Shown here: positions 1 through 8,063 of the stretch, in pieces | Position numbering within the stretch: the stretch's first letter is position 1 | How the letters are laid out: each line of letters starts with the position of its first letter | Position numbers and translations under genes: made by a program | Notes under the pieces: model-generated | Seen by the model: only the letters and a program-made list of their open reading frames with translations | What the model was told of the DNA's origin: nothing | Databases searched by the model: none | Assembly: GCF_042677045.1 (NCBI RefSeq) | Contig: NZ_JBHTIH010000002.1 | Span: 992,001-1,056,000 of the forward strand | DNA length: 64,000 nt | From: Lysobacter_K koreensis | GTDB lineage: Bacteria; Pseudomonadota; Gammaproteobacteria; Xanthomonadales; Xanthomonadaceae | Reading direction: 5' to 3'

Positions 1-217
1 CACGGACCTGCGCCGCGTCGGGCAGCACCAGCCGCAGGCGCTGCGCGCCCCGCACCAGCCGCGCCCAATGCGTGTCCCACCATGGCACGCGGCCCGCGTG
101 CGCGCGCATGGTCTCGAACACGCCGTCGCCGTACGCGAAGCCGCGATCGCCCGCCGGGATGCCAGCGGCGGGCTCGGTGCCGACGAAAACGCGCGCGCTG
201 GTCGCGTCCGTGCTCAT
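1..217 (-). CDS. pabC: aminodeoxychorismate lyase PabC (partial, N-terminal 72 residues)
   Basis: The visible N-terminus begins MSTDATSARVFVGTEPAAG and continues with GDRGFAYGDGVFETMR, the conserved start of the fold-type IV PLP enzymes (branched-chain aminotransferase/ADC lyase). PabC converts 4-amino-4-deoxychorismate to p-aminobenzoate and pyruvate in folate synthesis. The gene runs off the left edge, so the PLP lysine is not seen. Its ATG overlaps the TGA of pabB (ATGA at 214-217), implying translational coupling. A D-amino-acid aminotransferase is the main alternative from this fragment alone, but the position directly after pabB favours PabC. Confidence 0.88.
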   Translation of the reverse strand, partial: MSTDATSARVFVGTEPAAGIPAGDRGFAYGDGVFETMRAHAGRVPWWDTHWARLVRGAQRLRLVLPDAAQVR

Positions 218-1584
218 TCGCCGACACCCAGCGCGCGCAGCATGCCGCGCGCCTTGGCGCGGGTCTCGTCGAGTTCGCGCTGCGGGTCGGAGTCGGCGAC
301 GATGCCGGCGCCGGTGCGGAAACGCAGGGTGGCGCCCGGCCCCGCAACCATTTCGAGTTCGGCGCTGCGGATCAGGATGTTGAGATCCAGGTCGCCATCG
401 CGGTTCAACCAGCCCATCGCGCCGGTGTACGCGCCACGGCCCGCGCCTTCGAGCTCGGCGATGATCTGCATGCAGCGCACCTTTGGGCAGCCGGTGATGG
501 TGCCGCCGGGAAACACCGCGCGGATCACCTCACCCGGCGTCACTTCGTCGCGCAGACGGCCGCGCACGTTGCTGACGATGTGGTGGACATGGGCGTAGCT
601 CTCGACCGTCATCAGTTCGTCGACCTCGACGCTACCCGGCGTACACACCCGGCCGAGGTCGTTGCGCTCCAGGTCGATCAGCATCACGTGCTCGGCACGT
701 TCCTTGGGATGACCGACCAGCTCGCTGATACGTGCACCATCGTCGTCGCCGGGCGTGCGCGGGCGCGTGCCGGCGATCGGTCGGGTTTCGACCACGTCGC
801 CGCGCACCGACACCAGCCGCTCCGGCGAGGCGCTGATCACCGCCCAGCCGTCGCCGGCGAATATTCCGGCGAACGGCGCCGGGTTGTTGAGACGCAGGCG
901 CTGGAACAACGCAGCTGGCTCCAGCGCGCGGTCGAAGTGCGCGCACCAGCCGCGCGAGAGGTTGGCCTGGAACACGTCGCCCGCGGCCAGGTAAGCGAGC
1001 ACCCGCGCCACGCCGTTGGTGTAGCGATCGGGCGCGTCTTCGTCCAGCCGTGACGGCGCTTGCCATGCCGGCAATGACGGCAGACGTGTCGCGGGTCCAA
1101 GATCGCCCACGATCGCCTCCAGCAACGCCGCATGCTCCGGCTCGGCCACCGCCACGCACTCGCCACTGGCGCGGTCGCGCAACACCGCCGCCGGGCAGCG
1201 CAAGGCCAGGGCGACGGGCAACGCTCCGGGTGCTGGTGGCAGCTGCAGCACCGGCTCGACCTGCGCGGCGAGCTCGTAGCCGAGCAGCAACGCCCAGCCG
1301 CCGCGGAACGGCCAGCGCGGCTCGTCGCGCGCGGTCCGGCACGCCTGCCAGCGCGAACCGAGCACGGCGAGGAAATCGCCGGCGATTTCGCGACCGTCCT
1401 GGTCGCGCGTGCGGCCATCGGCAGCGAGTTGCAGCGAAGTGCCATCCGCCGCGAGCAGCAGGTCCCAGCGGCCTTGCGCGGTGCCATGGGCGCTGGACTC
1501 GAGCAGCATCGGGTAGCGCTGCGGCGCGAGCCGATGCAGCGACAGCAGGTCGGTCGTCGAAGGCAGCGCGCGGGTCAGCAGCAT
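214..1584 (-). CDS. pabB: aminodeoxychorismate synthase component I PabB (TrpE-like)
   Basis: A 456-residue chorismate-binding enzyme that should aminate chorismate to ADC with a PabA glutaminase, for folate. Seen: an LLES motif at residues 27-30, PIAGTRPR at 269-276, the ERNDLGR stretch near 306-312 and GTITGCPKVR near 361-370. The PIAGT motif carries Ala where classical PabB has Lys (PIKGT); Ala is the anthranilate-synthase state, so PabB is assigned by context (fabF upstream, pabC overlapping downstream). The ATG at 1584 was chosen because residues before it (reading frame open to 1713) do not look like family sequence; an ATG at 1674 is possible. No pabA is in this window. Confidence 0.85.
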   Translation of the reverse strand: MLLTRALPSTTDLLSLHRLAPQRYPMLLESSAHGTAQGRWDLLLAADGTSLQLAADGRTRDQDGREIAGDFLAVLGSRWQACRTARDEPRWPFRGGWALLLGYELAAQVEPVLQLPPAPGALPVALALRCPAAVLRDRASGECVAVAEPEHAALLEAIVGDLGPATRLPSLPAWQAPSRLDEDAPDRYTNGVARVLAYLAAGDVFQANLSRGWCAHFDRALEPAALFQRLRLNNPAPFAGIFAGDGWAVISASPERLVSVRGDVVETRPIAGTRPRTPGDDDGARISELVGHPKERAEHVMLIDLERNDLGRVCTPGSVEVDELMTVESYAHVHHIVSNVRGRLRDEVTPGEVIRAVFPGGTITGCPKVRCMQIIAELEGAGRGAYTGAMGWLNRDGDLDLNILIRSAELEMVAGPGATLRFRTGAGIVADSDPQRELDETRAKARGMLRALGVGE

Positions 1585-1719
1585 CGGATTCCGGCAAGCC
1601 GTGGTTGCGCGAGAAAGATCGACAACGTCATCTGGGGTGAGGTGGGCACGTTTGGTGGTGCCGACCAGTGACATCCGGGGCGGGCGGGCGCGGAAAACGC
1701 GCCCACCTTGCACGCGATG

Positions 1720-2988
1720 TCAGATCCGCTTGAACACCAGCGTGCCGTTGGTGCCGCCGAAGCCGAAACCGTTCGACACCGCCACGTCGATCTTCGCCTC
1801 GCGCGCCACGTTCGGCACGTAGTCGAGGTCGCAGCCCTCGCCGGGCTCGTCCAGGTTGATCGTCGGCGGGATGATGCCCGCGTGCAGCGCCATCACCGAG
1901 AAGATCGCCTCGGCGCCGCCGGCCGCGCCGAGCAGGTGCCCGGTCATCGACTTGGTCGAGCTGACCATGGTCTTGTAGGCGTGCTCGCCAAGCGCGCGCT
2001 TGATCGCCAGCGTTTCGGCCAGATCCCCAAGCGGCGTCGAGGTGCCGTGCGCGTTGAGGTAGCCGACCTCGTCGGGATTGACCCCTGCGTCCTTGAGCGC
2101 CGCGACCATGCAGCGCGCGGGGCCTTCCCCGTTCTCGCTGGGCGCGGTCATGTGGAACGCGTCGGAGGTCGCACCGAAGCCGGCCAGCTCGCAGTAGATG
2201 CGCGCGCCGCGCGCCTTGGCGCGTTCGTACTCCTCGAGCACCAGGATGCCGGCGCCGTCGCCGAGCACGAAGCCGTCGCGGTCCTTGTCCCACGGGCGCG
2301 AGGCACGGGTCGGGTCGTCGTTGCGGGTCGACATCGCCTTCATCGAGCAGAAGCCGCCGACCGAGGTCGGCGACGAGCCGCGTTCGGCGCCGCCGGCGAT
2401 CATCACATCGGCGTCGCCGTACTGGATCATGCGCATCGCCATGCCGATCGAATGGTTCGAGGTCGCGCAGGCCGACACGGCGGAGAAGTTCGGACCCTTG
2501 ATGCCAGTCAGCAGCGAGACCTGGCCGGGCAGCATGTTGATGATGGTGCTGGGCACGTAGAACGGCGAGATCTTGCGCGGGCCGCCCTCGTGGTACTTGA
2601 TGGTCTGCTCTTCGATACCGAGCAGGCCGCCGATGCCCGAGCCGATCAGCGCGCCGATGCGCTCGGCGTTGGAATCGTCGACCACCACGCCCGCGTCCTC
2701 CATCGCCATCAGCGATGCGGCCACGCCGTAGTGGATGAATTCCTCCATCTTCCTGGCGTCCTTCGGGTTCACCCATCGGGTGATGTCGAAGTCGCGGACC
2801 TCGCCGGCGATGCGCGTGGTGAACGCGGCCGGGTCGAAGTGCGTGATCGGGCCGATGCCGGAACGGCCGTTGACGATGCCGTCCCAACTGCTGGCCAGGT
2901 CATTGCCCAGCGGGGAAACGATGCCGAGGCCGGTGACGACTACACGCCTGTTGAATGCGGGTCGGTTGAAGGCCGGACTATTGGACAT
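1720..2988 (-). CDS. fabF: beta-ketoacyl-ACP synthase II FabF
   Basis: Elongating condensing enzyme of type II fatty acid synthesis: condenses malonyl-ACP with acyl-ACP in the cytoplasm. The Cys-His-His triad is visible: Cys174 in SACATSNHS, His314 in NAHGTSTPLGD, His351 in SMTGHLLGAAGG. At 422 residues it has normal length. The ATG at 2988 is preferred because GGAG lies eight bases upstream; an in-frame ATG at 3000 lacks a ribosome site. It follows acpP on the same strand but a strong terminator hairpin separates them, so part of its expression may need readthrough or its own promoter in the 211-base gap. pabB follows about 135 bases downstream. Confidence 0.96.
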   Translation of the reverse strand: MSNSPAFNRPAFNRRVVVTGLGIVSPLGNDLASSWDGIVNGRSGIGPITHFDPAAFTTRIAGEVRDFDITRWVNPKDARKMEEFIHYGVAASLMAMEDAGVVVDDSNAERIGALIGSGIGGLLGIEEQTIKYHEGGPRKISPFYVPSTIINMLPGQVSLLTGIKGPNFSAVSACATSNHSIGMAMRMIQYGDADVMIAGGAERGSSPTSVGGFCSMKAMSTRNDDPTRASRPWDKDRDGFVLGDGAGILVLEEYERAKARGARIYCELAGFGATSDAFHMTAPSENGEGPARCMVAALKDAGVNPDEVGYLNAHGTSTPLGDLAETLAIKRALGEHAYKTMVSSTKSMTGHLLGAAGGAEAIFSVMALHAGIIPPTINLDEPGEGCDLDYVPNVAREAKIDVAVSNGFGFGGTNGTLVFKRI

Positions 2989-3118
2989 GGAGGACTCCAT
3001 CTACGATCTGCTTGCGAACCGCGCCGGCTACTCACCAGCGAATCCACGGATTGGGACTGCTGCTGCGCAGGCGGCCAGGACGGCCCGGAAACACGAATGC
3101 CTGACGCTACGCAGCTTC

Positions 3119-3148
3119 AAAAAACGCGGGGCCGCATTAGCGGCCCCG
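3119..3148 (-). terminator. Rho-independent terminator after acpP
   Basis: A perfect 9-bp GC stem (CGGGGCCGC / GCGGCCCCG, 3127-3148) with an ATTA loop is followed on the minus strand by CG and six T residues. It lies 60 bases after the acpP stop and before fabF, so it probably tunes the acpP:fabF transcript ratio. Confidence 0.85.
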
Positions 3149-3211
3149 TGTTGGCGTGCTGGAAACAAGGCCGGCCGTGCGAACCGCGCCCGCCTGCTCC
3201 CACCGGACGCG

Positions 3212-3451
3212 TTACGCCTTGACGTGGGTCTTGACGTAGTCAATCGCCTGCTGCACCGAAGTGATCTTCTCGGCTTCCTCGTCGGGGATCTCGCACTCGA
3301 ACTCTTCCTCGAGCGCCATCACCAGCTCGACGGTGTCGAGCGAATCCGCGCCGAGGTCGTCAACGAACGAGGCGTTGTTGGTGACGTCTTCTTCCTTGAC
3401 GCCAAGCTGTTCGATCACGATCTTCTTGACGCGTTCTTCGATGCTGCTCAT
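3212..3451 (-). CDS. acpP: acyl carrier protein
   Basis: A 79-residue acidic protein carrying growing acyl chains on a 4-phosphopantetheine arm attached to Ser37 of the DSLDTVE motif (residues 36-42). Sequence and length match AcpP closely (MSSIEERVKKIVIEQLGV at the N-terminus). A strong GGGAGGAG ribosome-binding site lies upstream of the ATG, as expected for one of the most abundant proteins. It sits between fabG (upstream, about 118 bases) and fabF, the usual proteobacterial order, and ends at a strong intrinsic terminator. Confidence 0.98.
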   Translation of the reverse strand: MSSIEERVKKIVIEQLGVKEEDVTNNASFVDDLGADSLDTVELVMALEEEFECEIPDEEAEKITSVQQAIDYVKTHVKA

Positions 3452-3569
3452 GGGTGCTCACTCCTCCCGGACGGGATTTTCGATGGAATAGTCTAATGGA
3501 ATCCGGGGCTGTCGCGAATAGTGACGAAAGCCCTTTCTCTTCAACCACTTACCGCCAAACGCAGGCGGC

Positions 3570-4316
3570 TCATGGCATGTACATGCCGCCGTTGACGTGC
3601 AGCGTCTCGCCGGTGATGTAGGCCGCCGACGGGCCGGCCAGGAACGCCACCGCGCGCGCGATGTCCGCCGGCTCGCCCAGGCGGCCCAGCGCGATCTGCC
3701 CGAGCATCGCGTTCTTCGCGTCCTCGGGCAGGGACTTGGTCATGTCGGTGTCGATGAAGCCCGGGGCCACCACGTTGACAGTCACGCCGCGCGAACCGAT
3801 CTCGCGCGCCATTGATTTGCTGAAGGCGATGATGCCGGCCTTGGCCGCCGCGTAGTTGGCCTGCCCGGCGTTGCCGGTCACGCCGATCACCGAAGCGATG
3901 TTGATGATGCGGCCGCGGCGCGCCTTCATCATCGCGCGCATCACCGCCTTGCTGGTGCGGAACACGCTGGTCAGGTTGGTGTCGAGGATCGCCTGCCAGT
4001 CCTCGTCCTTCATCCGCATCAGCAGGTTGTCGCGGGTGATGCCGGCGTTGTTGACCAGGATCGAGATCGCGCCGACCTCTTTGCCGATCGTGTCGATCAG
4101 CGTTTCGATCGAGCCGGCGTCGGTGACGTCGAGCATGCGGCCGTGGCCACCGCGCGCCGCCAGGCGCTCGCCGATCGCCTGCGCGCCGGCCTCCGAGGTG
4201 GAGGTGCCGATCACGGTCGCTCCCTGCGCGGCCAGTTCGTCGGCAATCGCCGCGCCGATGCCGCGGCTGGCGCCGGTGACCAGGGCGACTTCGCCCTTCA
4301 AGGTTTCATGGTTCAT
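3570..4316 (-). CDS. fabG: 3-oxoacyl-ACP reductase FabG
   Basis: NADPH-dependent reductase of 3-oxoacyl-ACP in fatty acid elongation; classical short-chain dehydrogenase of 248 residues. The TGASRGIG nucleotide-binding motif is at residues 14-21, NNAG at 89-92, and the catalytic Ser142, Tyr155 and Lys159 (YAAAK) are all present. The ATG at 4316 overlaps the fabD TGA (ATGA) and has GGAAG upstream. The TTG at 4328 could extend it by four residues but is less likely. Confidence 0.97.
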   Translation of the reverse strand: MNHETLKGEVALVTGASRGIGAAIADELAAQGATVIGTSTSEAGAQAIGERLAARGGHGRMLDVTDAGSIETLIDTIGKEVGAISILVNNAGITRDNLLMRMKDEDWQAILDTNLTSVFRTSKAVMRAMMKARRGRIINIASVIGVTGNAGQANYAAAKAGIIAFSKSMAREIGSRGVTVNVVAPGFIDTDMTKSLPEDAKNAMLGQIALGRLGEPADIARAVAFLAGPSAAYITGETLHVNGGMYMP

Positions 4317-5275
4317 GCATGCTTCCAATCATTCAATGCGGATTCGAAATCGACCGGCGTAGCGAGCGCGCGCGCGTCGAGCGACTTGTCGATGCGCTTG
4401 GCCAGCCCGGTGAGTACCTTGCCCGGCCCGCATTCGGCGATCCGTGTCGCGCCGCCGGCGGCCAGGGCCTGCACGCAGCCGGTCCACTGCACCGGCAGGT
4501 ACAACTGGCGCACCAGCGCATCGCGCATCGATTCGACGCCCTGGTGCACTTCGGCATCGACGTTCTGCACGATCGGCAGGCCCGGCGTCTGCCAGTCCAG
4601 ACCGTTCATGGCGTCGGCGAGGCGGTTGGCCGCTTCGCGCATCAGCGGCGTATGCGAGGGCACGCTGACCGCGAGCTTGACCGCCTTGCGCACGCCGCGT
4701 TCGGCCAGTTGCGTGAGCGCCTTGTCGACCGCCGCCGCGTGGCCGCCTATCACGATCTGGCCGGGTGAGTTGAAATTGGCCGGCACCACCACCTCGTTGC
4801 CGGACACCGCGGCGCAGACTTCCAGTACCAACGCGTCCTCGGCGCCGAGCACGGCGGCCATCGCACCGCTGCCGGCGGGCGCGGCATCCTGCATCAACTG
4901 CCCGCGCAGGCGCACCAGGCGCGCGGCGTCGTGCAGCGACAGCACGCCGGCGGCGACCATCGCGCTGTACTCGCCGAGGCTGTGGCCAGCCAGCACGACG
5001 GGCTGTTCGCCGCCACGCGCCAGCCACAGGCGCCACACCGCCACGCCCGCGGCGAGCAATGCCGGCTGGGTGAATTCGGTGCGATTGAGTTCGTCCTCGG
5101 GGCCGGACTGGCTGAGCGCCCACAGGTCGGCACCGGCGCCGTGGCTGGCTTCGTCGAAGGTCGCGCGCACGATCGGATCGAGCGTCGCCAGTTCGCCGAG
5201 CATGCCCAGCGACTGCGAGCCCTGCCCCGGGAACACGAACGCGAGATGTGATGGGAGATGTTGCGGATCGGTCAC
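4313..5275 (-). CDS. fabD: malonyl-CoA:ACP transacylase FabD
   Basis: Moves malonyl units from CoA to AcpP, feeding FabH and FabF. The sequence shows FVFPGQGSQ at residues 13-21, the nucleophile elbow GHSLGEYSA with Ser99, and SVPSHTPLM containing the catalytic His. The GTG at 5275 gives 320 residues and the usual short leader before FVFPGQGSQ; an ATG at 5305 would add ten residues and cannot be excluded. fabG overlaps its stop. A two-way terminator separates it from fabH, so fabD probably starts a new transcript from the 91-base gap before its GTG (5276-5366). Confidence 0.95.
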   Translation of the reverse strand: MTDPQHLPSHLAFVFPGQGSQSLGMLGELATLDPIVRATFDEASHGAGADLWALSQSGPEDELNRTEFTQPALLAAGVAVWRLWLARGGEQPVVLAGHSLGEYSAMVAAGVLSLHDAARLVRLRGQLMQDAAPAGSGAMAAVLGAEDALVLEVCAAVSGNEVVVPANFNSPGQIVIGGHAAAVDKALTQLAERGVRKAVKLAVSVPSHTPLMREAANRLADAMNGLDWQTPGLPIVQNVDAEVHQGVESMRDALVRQLYLPVQWTGCVQALAAGGATRIAECGPGKVLTGLAKRIDKSLDARALATPVDFESALNDWKHA

Positions 5276-5365
5276 GCGCCAAGCCCTGGCGGAAGAACGC
5301 GCCATGATACGAGCGATTGCTCTAACGCGTCTGTACCCGCGCGTACAGTGCTGCGACGCGACAAA

Positions 5366-5399
5366 CGAAAACGCCCCCGGCAATGCGGGGGCGTTTTCG
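5366..5399. terminator. strong hairpin terminator between fabH and fabD
   Basis: A 14-bp perfect stem (CGAAAACGCCCCCG with its complement) and a 6-base loop, flanked by A and T runs in both directions. It sits 23 bases after the fabH stop codon, splitting the fab cluster into fabH and fabD-fabG-acpP transcription units. Confidence 0.85.
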
Positions 5400-5422
5400 G
5401 CATATCGGTCGTACGGCCGGAC

Positions 5423-6478
5423 TCAGTAGCGCAGCAGCGCCGAGCCCCAGGTGAAGCCGCCGCCGAACGCTTCCAGCAGCAGCAACTGGCCGCGTTGCAC
5501 CCGGCCGGTACGCACCGCCTCGTCCAGCGCCAGCGGCACCGAGCCCGACGAGGTGTTGCCATGCTTGTCGACGGTGACCACCACCCGCTCCATCGGCATG
5601 TCCAGGCGCTTGGCCGTGGCCTCGATGATGCGCAGGTTGGCCTGGTGCGGGATCAGCCAGTCGATGTCGTGGCGATCCAGGCCGTTGGCATCGAGCGTTT
5701 CCTCGACCACCGAGTCGAGCGCCTTGACCGCGTGCTTGAACACCTCGTTGCCGGTCATCAGCACCTTCACGCCGACGTTGTGCTCCCCGGGCTTGAAGCC
5801 GACCGAGACGCCGACCGGGTTCCACAGCAACTCCTTCTTGCCGCCATCGGCGTGCAGGTGGGTGCTGAGAATGCCGGTTTCGGTGTCGGCCTTGAGCACG
5901 ACCGCACCAGCGCCGTCGCCGAACAGCACACAGGTGCCGCGATCGGACCAGTCGAGCATCCGGGTCAGGGTTTCCGCACCGACCACCAGCGCGGTCTTGG
6001 CAGCGCCGGAGCGGATGAACTGGTCGGCCACCGTAAGCGCGTAGATGAAGCCCGAGCAGGCGGCATTGACGTCGAACGCGGGACAGCCGTTGGCGCCGAG
6101 GCGGTGCTGCAGCAGGCAGGCGGTCGAGGGAAAGATCAGGTCCGGCGTGGTGGTGCCGAGCACGATCAGGTCGATCTCGCTTGGGTCGACGCCAGCGGCT
6201 TCCAGCGCCCGCATGGAGGCGTGATACGCAAGGTCGCCGGTGGTCTCGCCTTCGGCGGCGACATGCCGCTCGCGGATGCCGGTGCGGGCGACGATCCACT
6301 CGTCGCTGGTATCGACGAACTGGGTCAGGTCGCTGTTGGTCAGCACTTTCTCCGGCAGGTAGCTGCCGGTGCCCGCGATGCGGGAATAGATGCGCTGGAA
6401 CGCGGCTGATCCCGATGAGCCTGGCTTCGATACACCAGGCTGACGTGCAGCGTGCTGGTCTGTTGCGTGATCGCTCAT
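5423..6478 (-). CDS. fabH: beta-ketoacyl-ACP synthase III FabH
   Basis: Initiates fatty acid synthesis by condensing acetyl-CoA (or another acyl-CoA) with malonyl-ACP. The Cys-His-Asn triad is present: Cys141 in AACSGF, His278 in IPHQAN, Asn308 in GNTSSG. At 351 residues it is about 30 longer than usual, because a Ser/Gly/Ala/His-rich leader precedes the conserved IYSRIAGTGSYLPE. The ATG at 6478 has GGGAG six bases upstream, and no alternative start lies close to the conserved core. plsX, usually between rpmF and fabH, is absent. Confidence 0.95.
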   Translation of the reverse strand: MSDHATDQHAARQPGVSKPGSSGSAAFQRIYSRIAGTGSYLPEKVLTNSDLTQFVDTSDEWIVARTGIRERHVAAEGETTGDLAYHASMRALEAAGVDPSEIDLIVLGTTTPDLIFPSTACLLQHRLGANGCPAFDVNAACSGFIYALTVADQFIRSGAAKTALVVGAETLTRMLDWSDRGTCVLFGDGAGAVVLKADTETGILSTHLHADGGKKELLWNPVGVSVGFKPGEHNVGVKVLMTGNEVFKHAVKALDSVVEETLDANGLDRHDIDWLIPHQANLRIIEATAKRLDMPMERVVVTVDKHGNTSSGSVPLALDEAVRTGRVQRGQLLLLEAFGGGFTWGSALLRY

Positions 6479-6680
6479 CACCACTCCCGCGGCACGGCCG
6501 CTGCGAGGACTCGCCAGTCACGCTGGCGACGGGTTCTCGCCGGCGCGACGCCAAAATCGATCCCGGGACTGGGTTGCCAGTGCCGTTGATCGCGGGGTTC
6601 TGCTGTCGCGGCGCTGTCGAGCGTCGGCGACGGCGCCGCCTGGCACGGATGCAAGCGCGGCGCAGCAGGTGTGGACGAAC

Positions 6681-6875
6681 TTATTCTTCGTCGGCGACCG
6701 CGGACTTGGTCTCGATCACCTTCTTGCCACGGTAGTAGCCGTCGGCGGTGACATGGTGGCGGATATGGGTCTCGCCGGTGGTCGGATCGGTGGCCAGCTG
6801 CTTGCTGGTCAGCGAATCGTGGGCGCGGCGCATGCCACGCTTGGACGGGGAAACGCGGGACTTCTGGACAGCCAT
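6681..6875 (-). CDS. rpmF: 50S ribosomal protein L32
   Basis: A 64-residue basic protein starting MAVQKSRVSPSKRGMRRAHD, diagnostic for L32 of the large ribosomal subunit. It contains no zinc-binding Cys pairs, so it is the zinc-independent form. yceD lies 98 bases upstream on the same strand and fabH 202 bases downstream, the conserved ribosome/lipid synthesis linkage. Confidence 0.98.
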   Translation of the reverse strand: MAVQKSRVSPSKRGMRRAHDSLTSKQLATDPTTGETHIRHHVTADGYYRGKKVIETKSAVADEE

Positions 6876-6973
6876 GGTCTTGCTCCAAGAAAAACTGCTG
6901 GTAACTACTAATAAATGTGCTGGTAGATGTGCTGGGAACCGATCTAGTCGGAACTAGGCATCCCGAGGTGGAA

Positions 6974-7501
6974 CTAGTTGGACTTGTTCTTCAATGCCGA
7001 CAACGCCGCGAACGGGTTCACGCGCTCCGGCTCGGCTTCTTCGGCCGGCCAGTCGCGCTCCATCGCTTCCGTGCCGGGCATCAGCGGCACGACCGGAACG
7101 GCGAGGATCAATTCGTCCTCGACCAGCTCGGCGGTGTGCAGCATGCCGTCTTCGGGCATCAACAGCGGCTCGTAGCCTTCCGGCAACCCGGCTTCGTCCA
7201 GCTCCTCGCTGCCACTACCCTCACGAAGCAGGCCGAGCCGCTGCACGATCCGCACCGGAAACAGAAACCGTTGCAGGGTGCGCTGGCACAGCAGCGGCAA
7301 CTCGGCATCGATTCGCAACTCCACGTACGGGACCCGCAGCGCGTCCTGGCCGAAGTCGAGGGCGAAAACCACCTCACCTTCGGTATCGACCAGGCTGTCG
7401 CGTAACCGGGCCAGCGTCGACAACGGGAGACGGCCTTCCACGCCGCGCCGCGCCGCCACCATGCGCCAAGCATCCAACACTTCGGGCAGGTTCGCTGACA
7501 T
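6974..7501 (-). CDS. yceD: YceD family protein (DUF177)
   Basis: A 175-residue acidic protein with the DUF177 hallmark CQRTLQRFLFPV in its middle, where family members have a Cys near the same place. YceD homologues are linked to 23S rRNA/large-subunit biogenesis and almost always precede rpmF, as here. The ATG at 7501 starts MSANLPEVLDAWRMV; frame continues upstream but without family-like residues. The C-terminus (NPFAALSALKNK) matches the usual ending. Confidence 0.9.
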   Translation of the reverse strand: MSANLPEVLDAWRMVAARRGVEGRLPLSTLARLRDSLVDTEGEVVFALDFGQDALRVPYVELRIDAELPLLCQRTLQRFLFPVRIVQRLGLLREGSGSEELDEAGLPEGYEPLLMPEDGMLHTAELVEDELILAVPVVPLMPGTEAMERDWPAEEAEPERVNPFAALSALKNKSN

Positions 7502-7646
7502 AAGCCGGGGAATGTTAGTGACCGCGCCCTCCCTTGTCAAACCCGGGGATGACGCTAAAACCCTGTCGTGGCGAGGGTTTAGCCACCGATTTGCGGGCAG
7601 CCGCCCGGCCACGGCAGACTGCGGGGCCGCCCTTCAGACCGCCACC

Positions 7647-8018
7647 GTGACCGCCAGCCCGTTCATCCTGACGTTAATCGTGGCCGTGGTGCTGGGATTG
7701 GTGGCATTCCGCCTGCTGCGCGGGGCGCCCAGCCGCCGCCAGCGCGCGATGCGCGAACTGCTTGACGCCGCCGACGCGCTGGAAGCACGGCTGCGGGTGG
7801 CCCGCGCCGAGATCGCCGCGGTGGTCGGCGACCACGTCGAAGACCCGGTCCGCGATGCGATGCGCGAGATGCTGCGCCAGCGGCTGTGGCTGCGCGACCA
7901 CGGCAAGGGCGCCAGCCTGGAGCAATTGACCGAGGTACGCGCCTCGATCGACGCCGCGCGCGGCCGGATCGAGCAGCAACTGGCGCGGATCGAGCAGGCC
8001 CGCGCGCCGCTGGCCTGA
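7647..8018 (+). CDS. small membrane-anchored coiled-coil protein, function unknown
   Basis: I do not recognise this gene. From a GTG at 7647 it encodes 123 residues: one N-terminal hydrophobic helix (FILTLIVAVVLGLVAFRLL, about residues 6-24), then an Arg/Ala/Glu-rich, strongly helical region likely to be coiled coil (DALEARLRVARAEIAAVV and a C-terminal IEQQLARIEQ). It is divergent from yceD and 45 bases before maf, with which it may be cotranscribed. No ATG start exists in this frame near the 5' end, so the start is tentative. Codon bias (GC-rich third positions) supports coding. Confidence 0.6.
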   Translation: MTASPFILTLIVAVVLGLVAFRLLRGAPSRRQRAMRELLDAADALEARLRVARAEIAAVVGDHVEDPVRDAMREMLRQRLWLRDHGKGASLEQLTEVRASIDAARGRIEQQLARIEQARAPLA

Positions 8019-8063
8019 ACCCCGCGTGGCGCAGCCCGAACCCCCAACGATGCCGGTTCGGCC

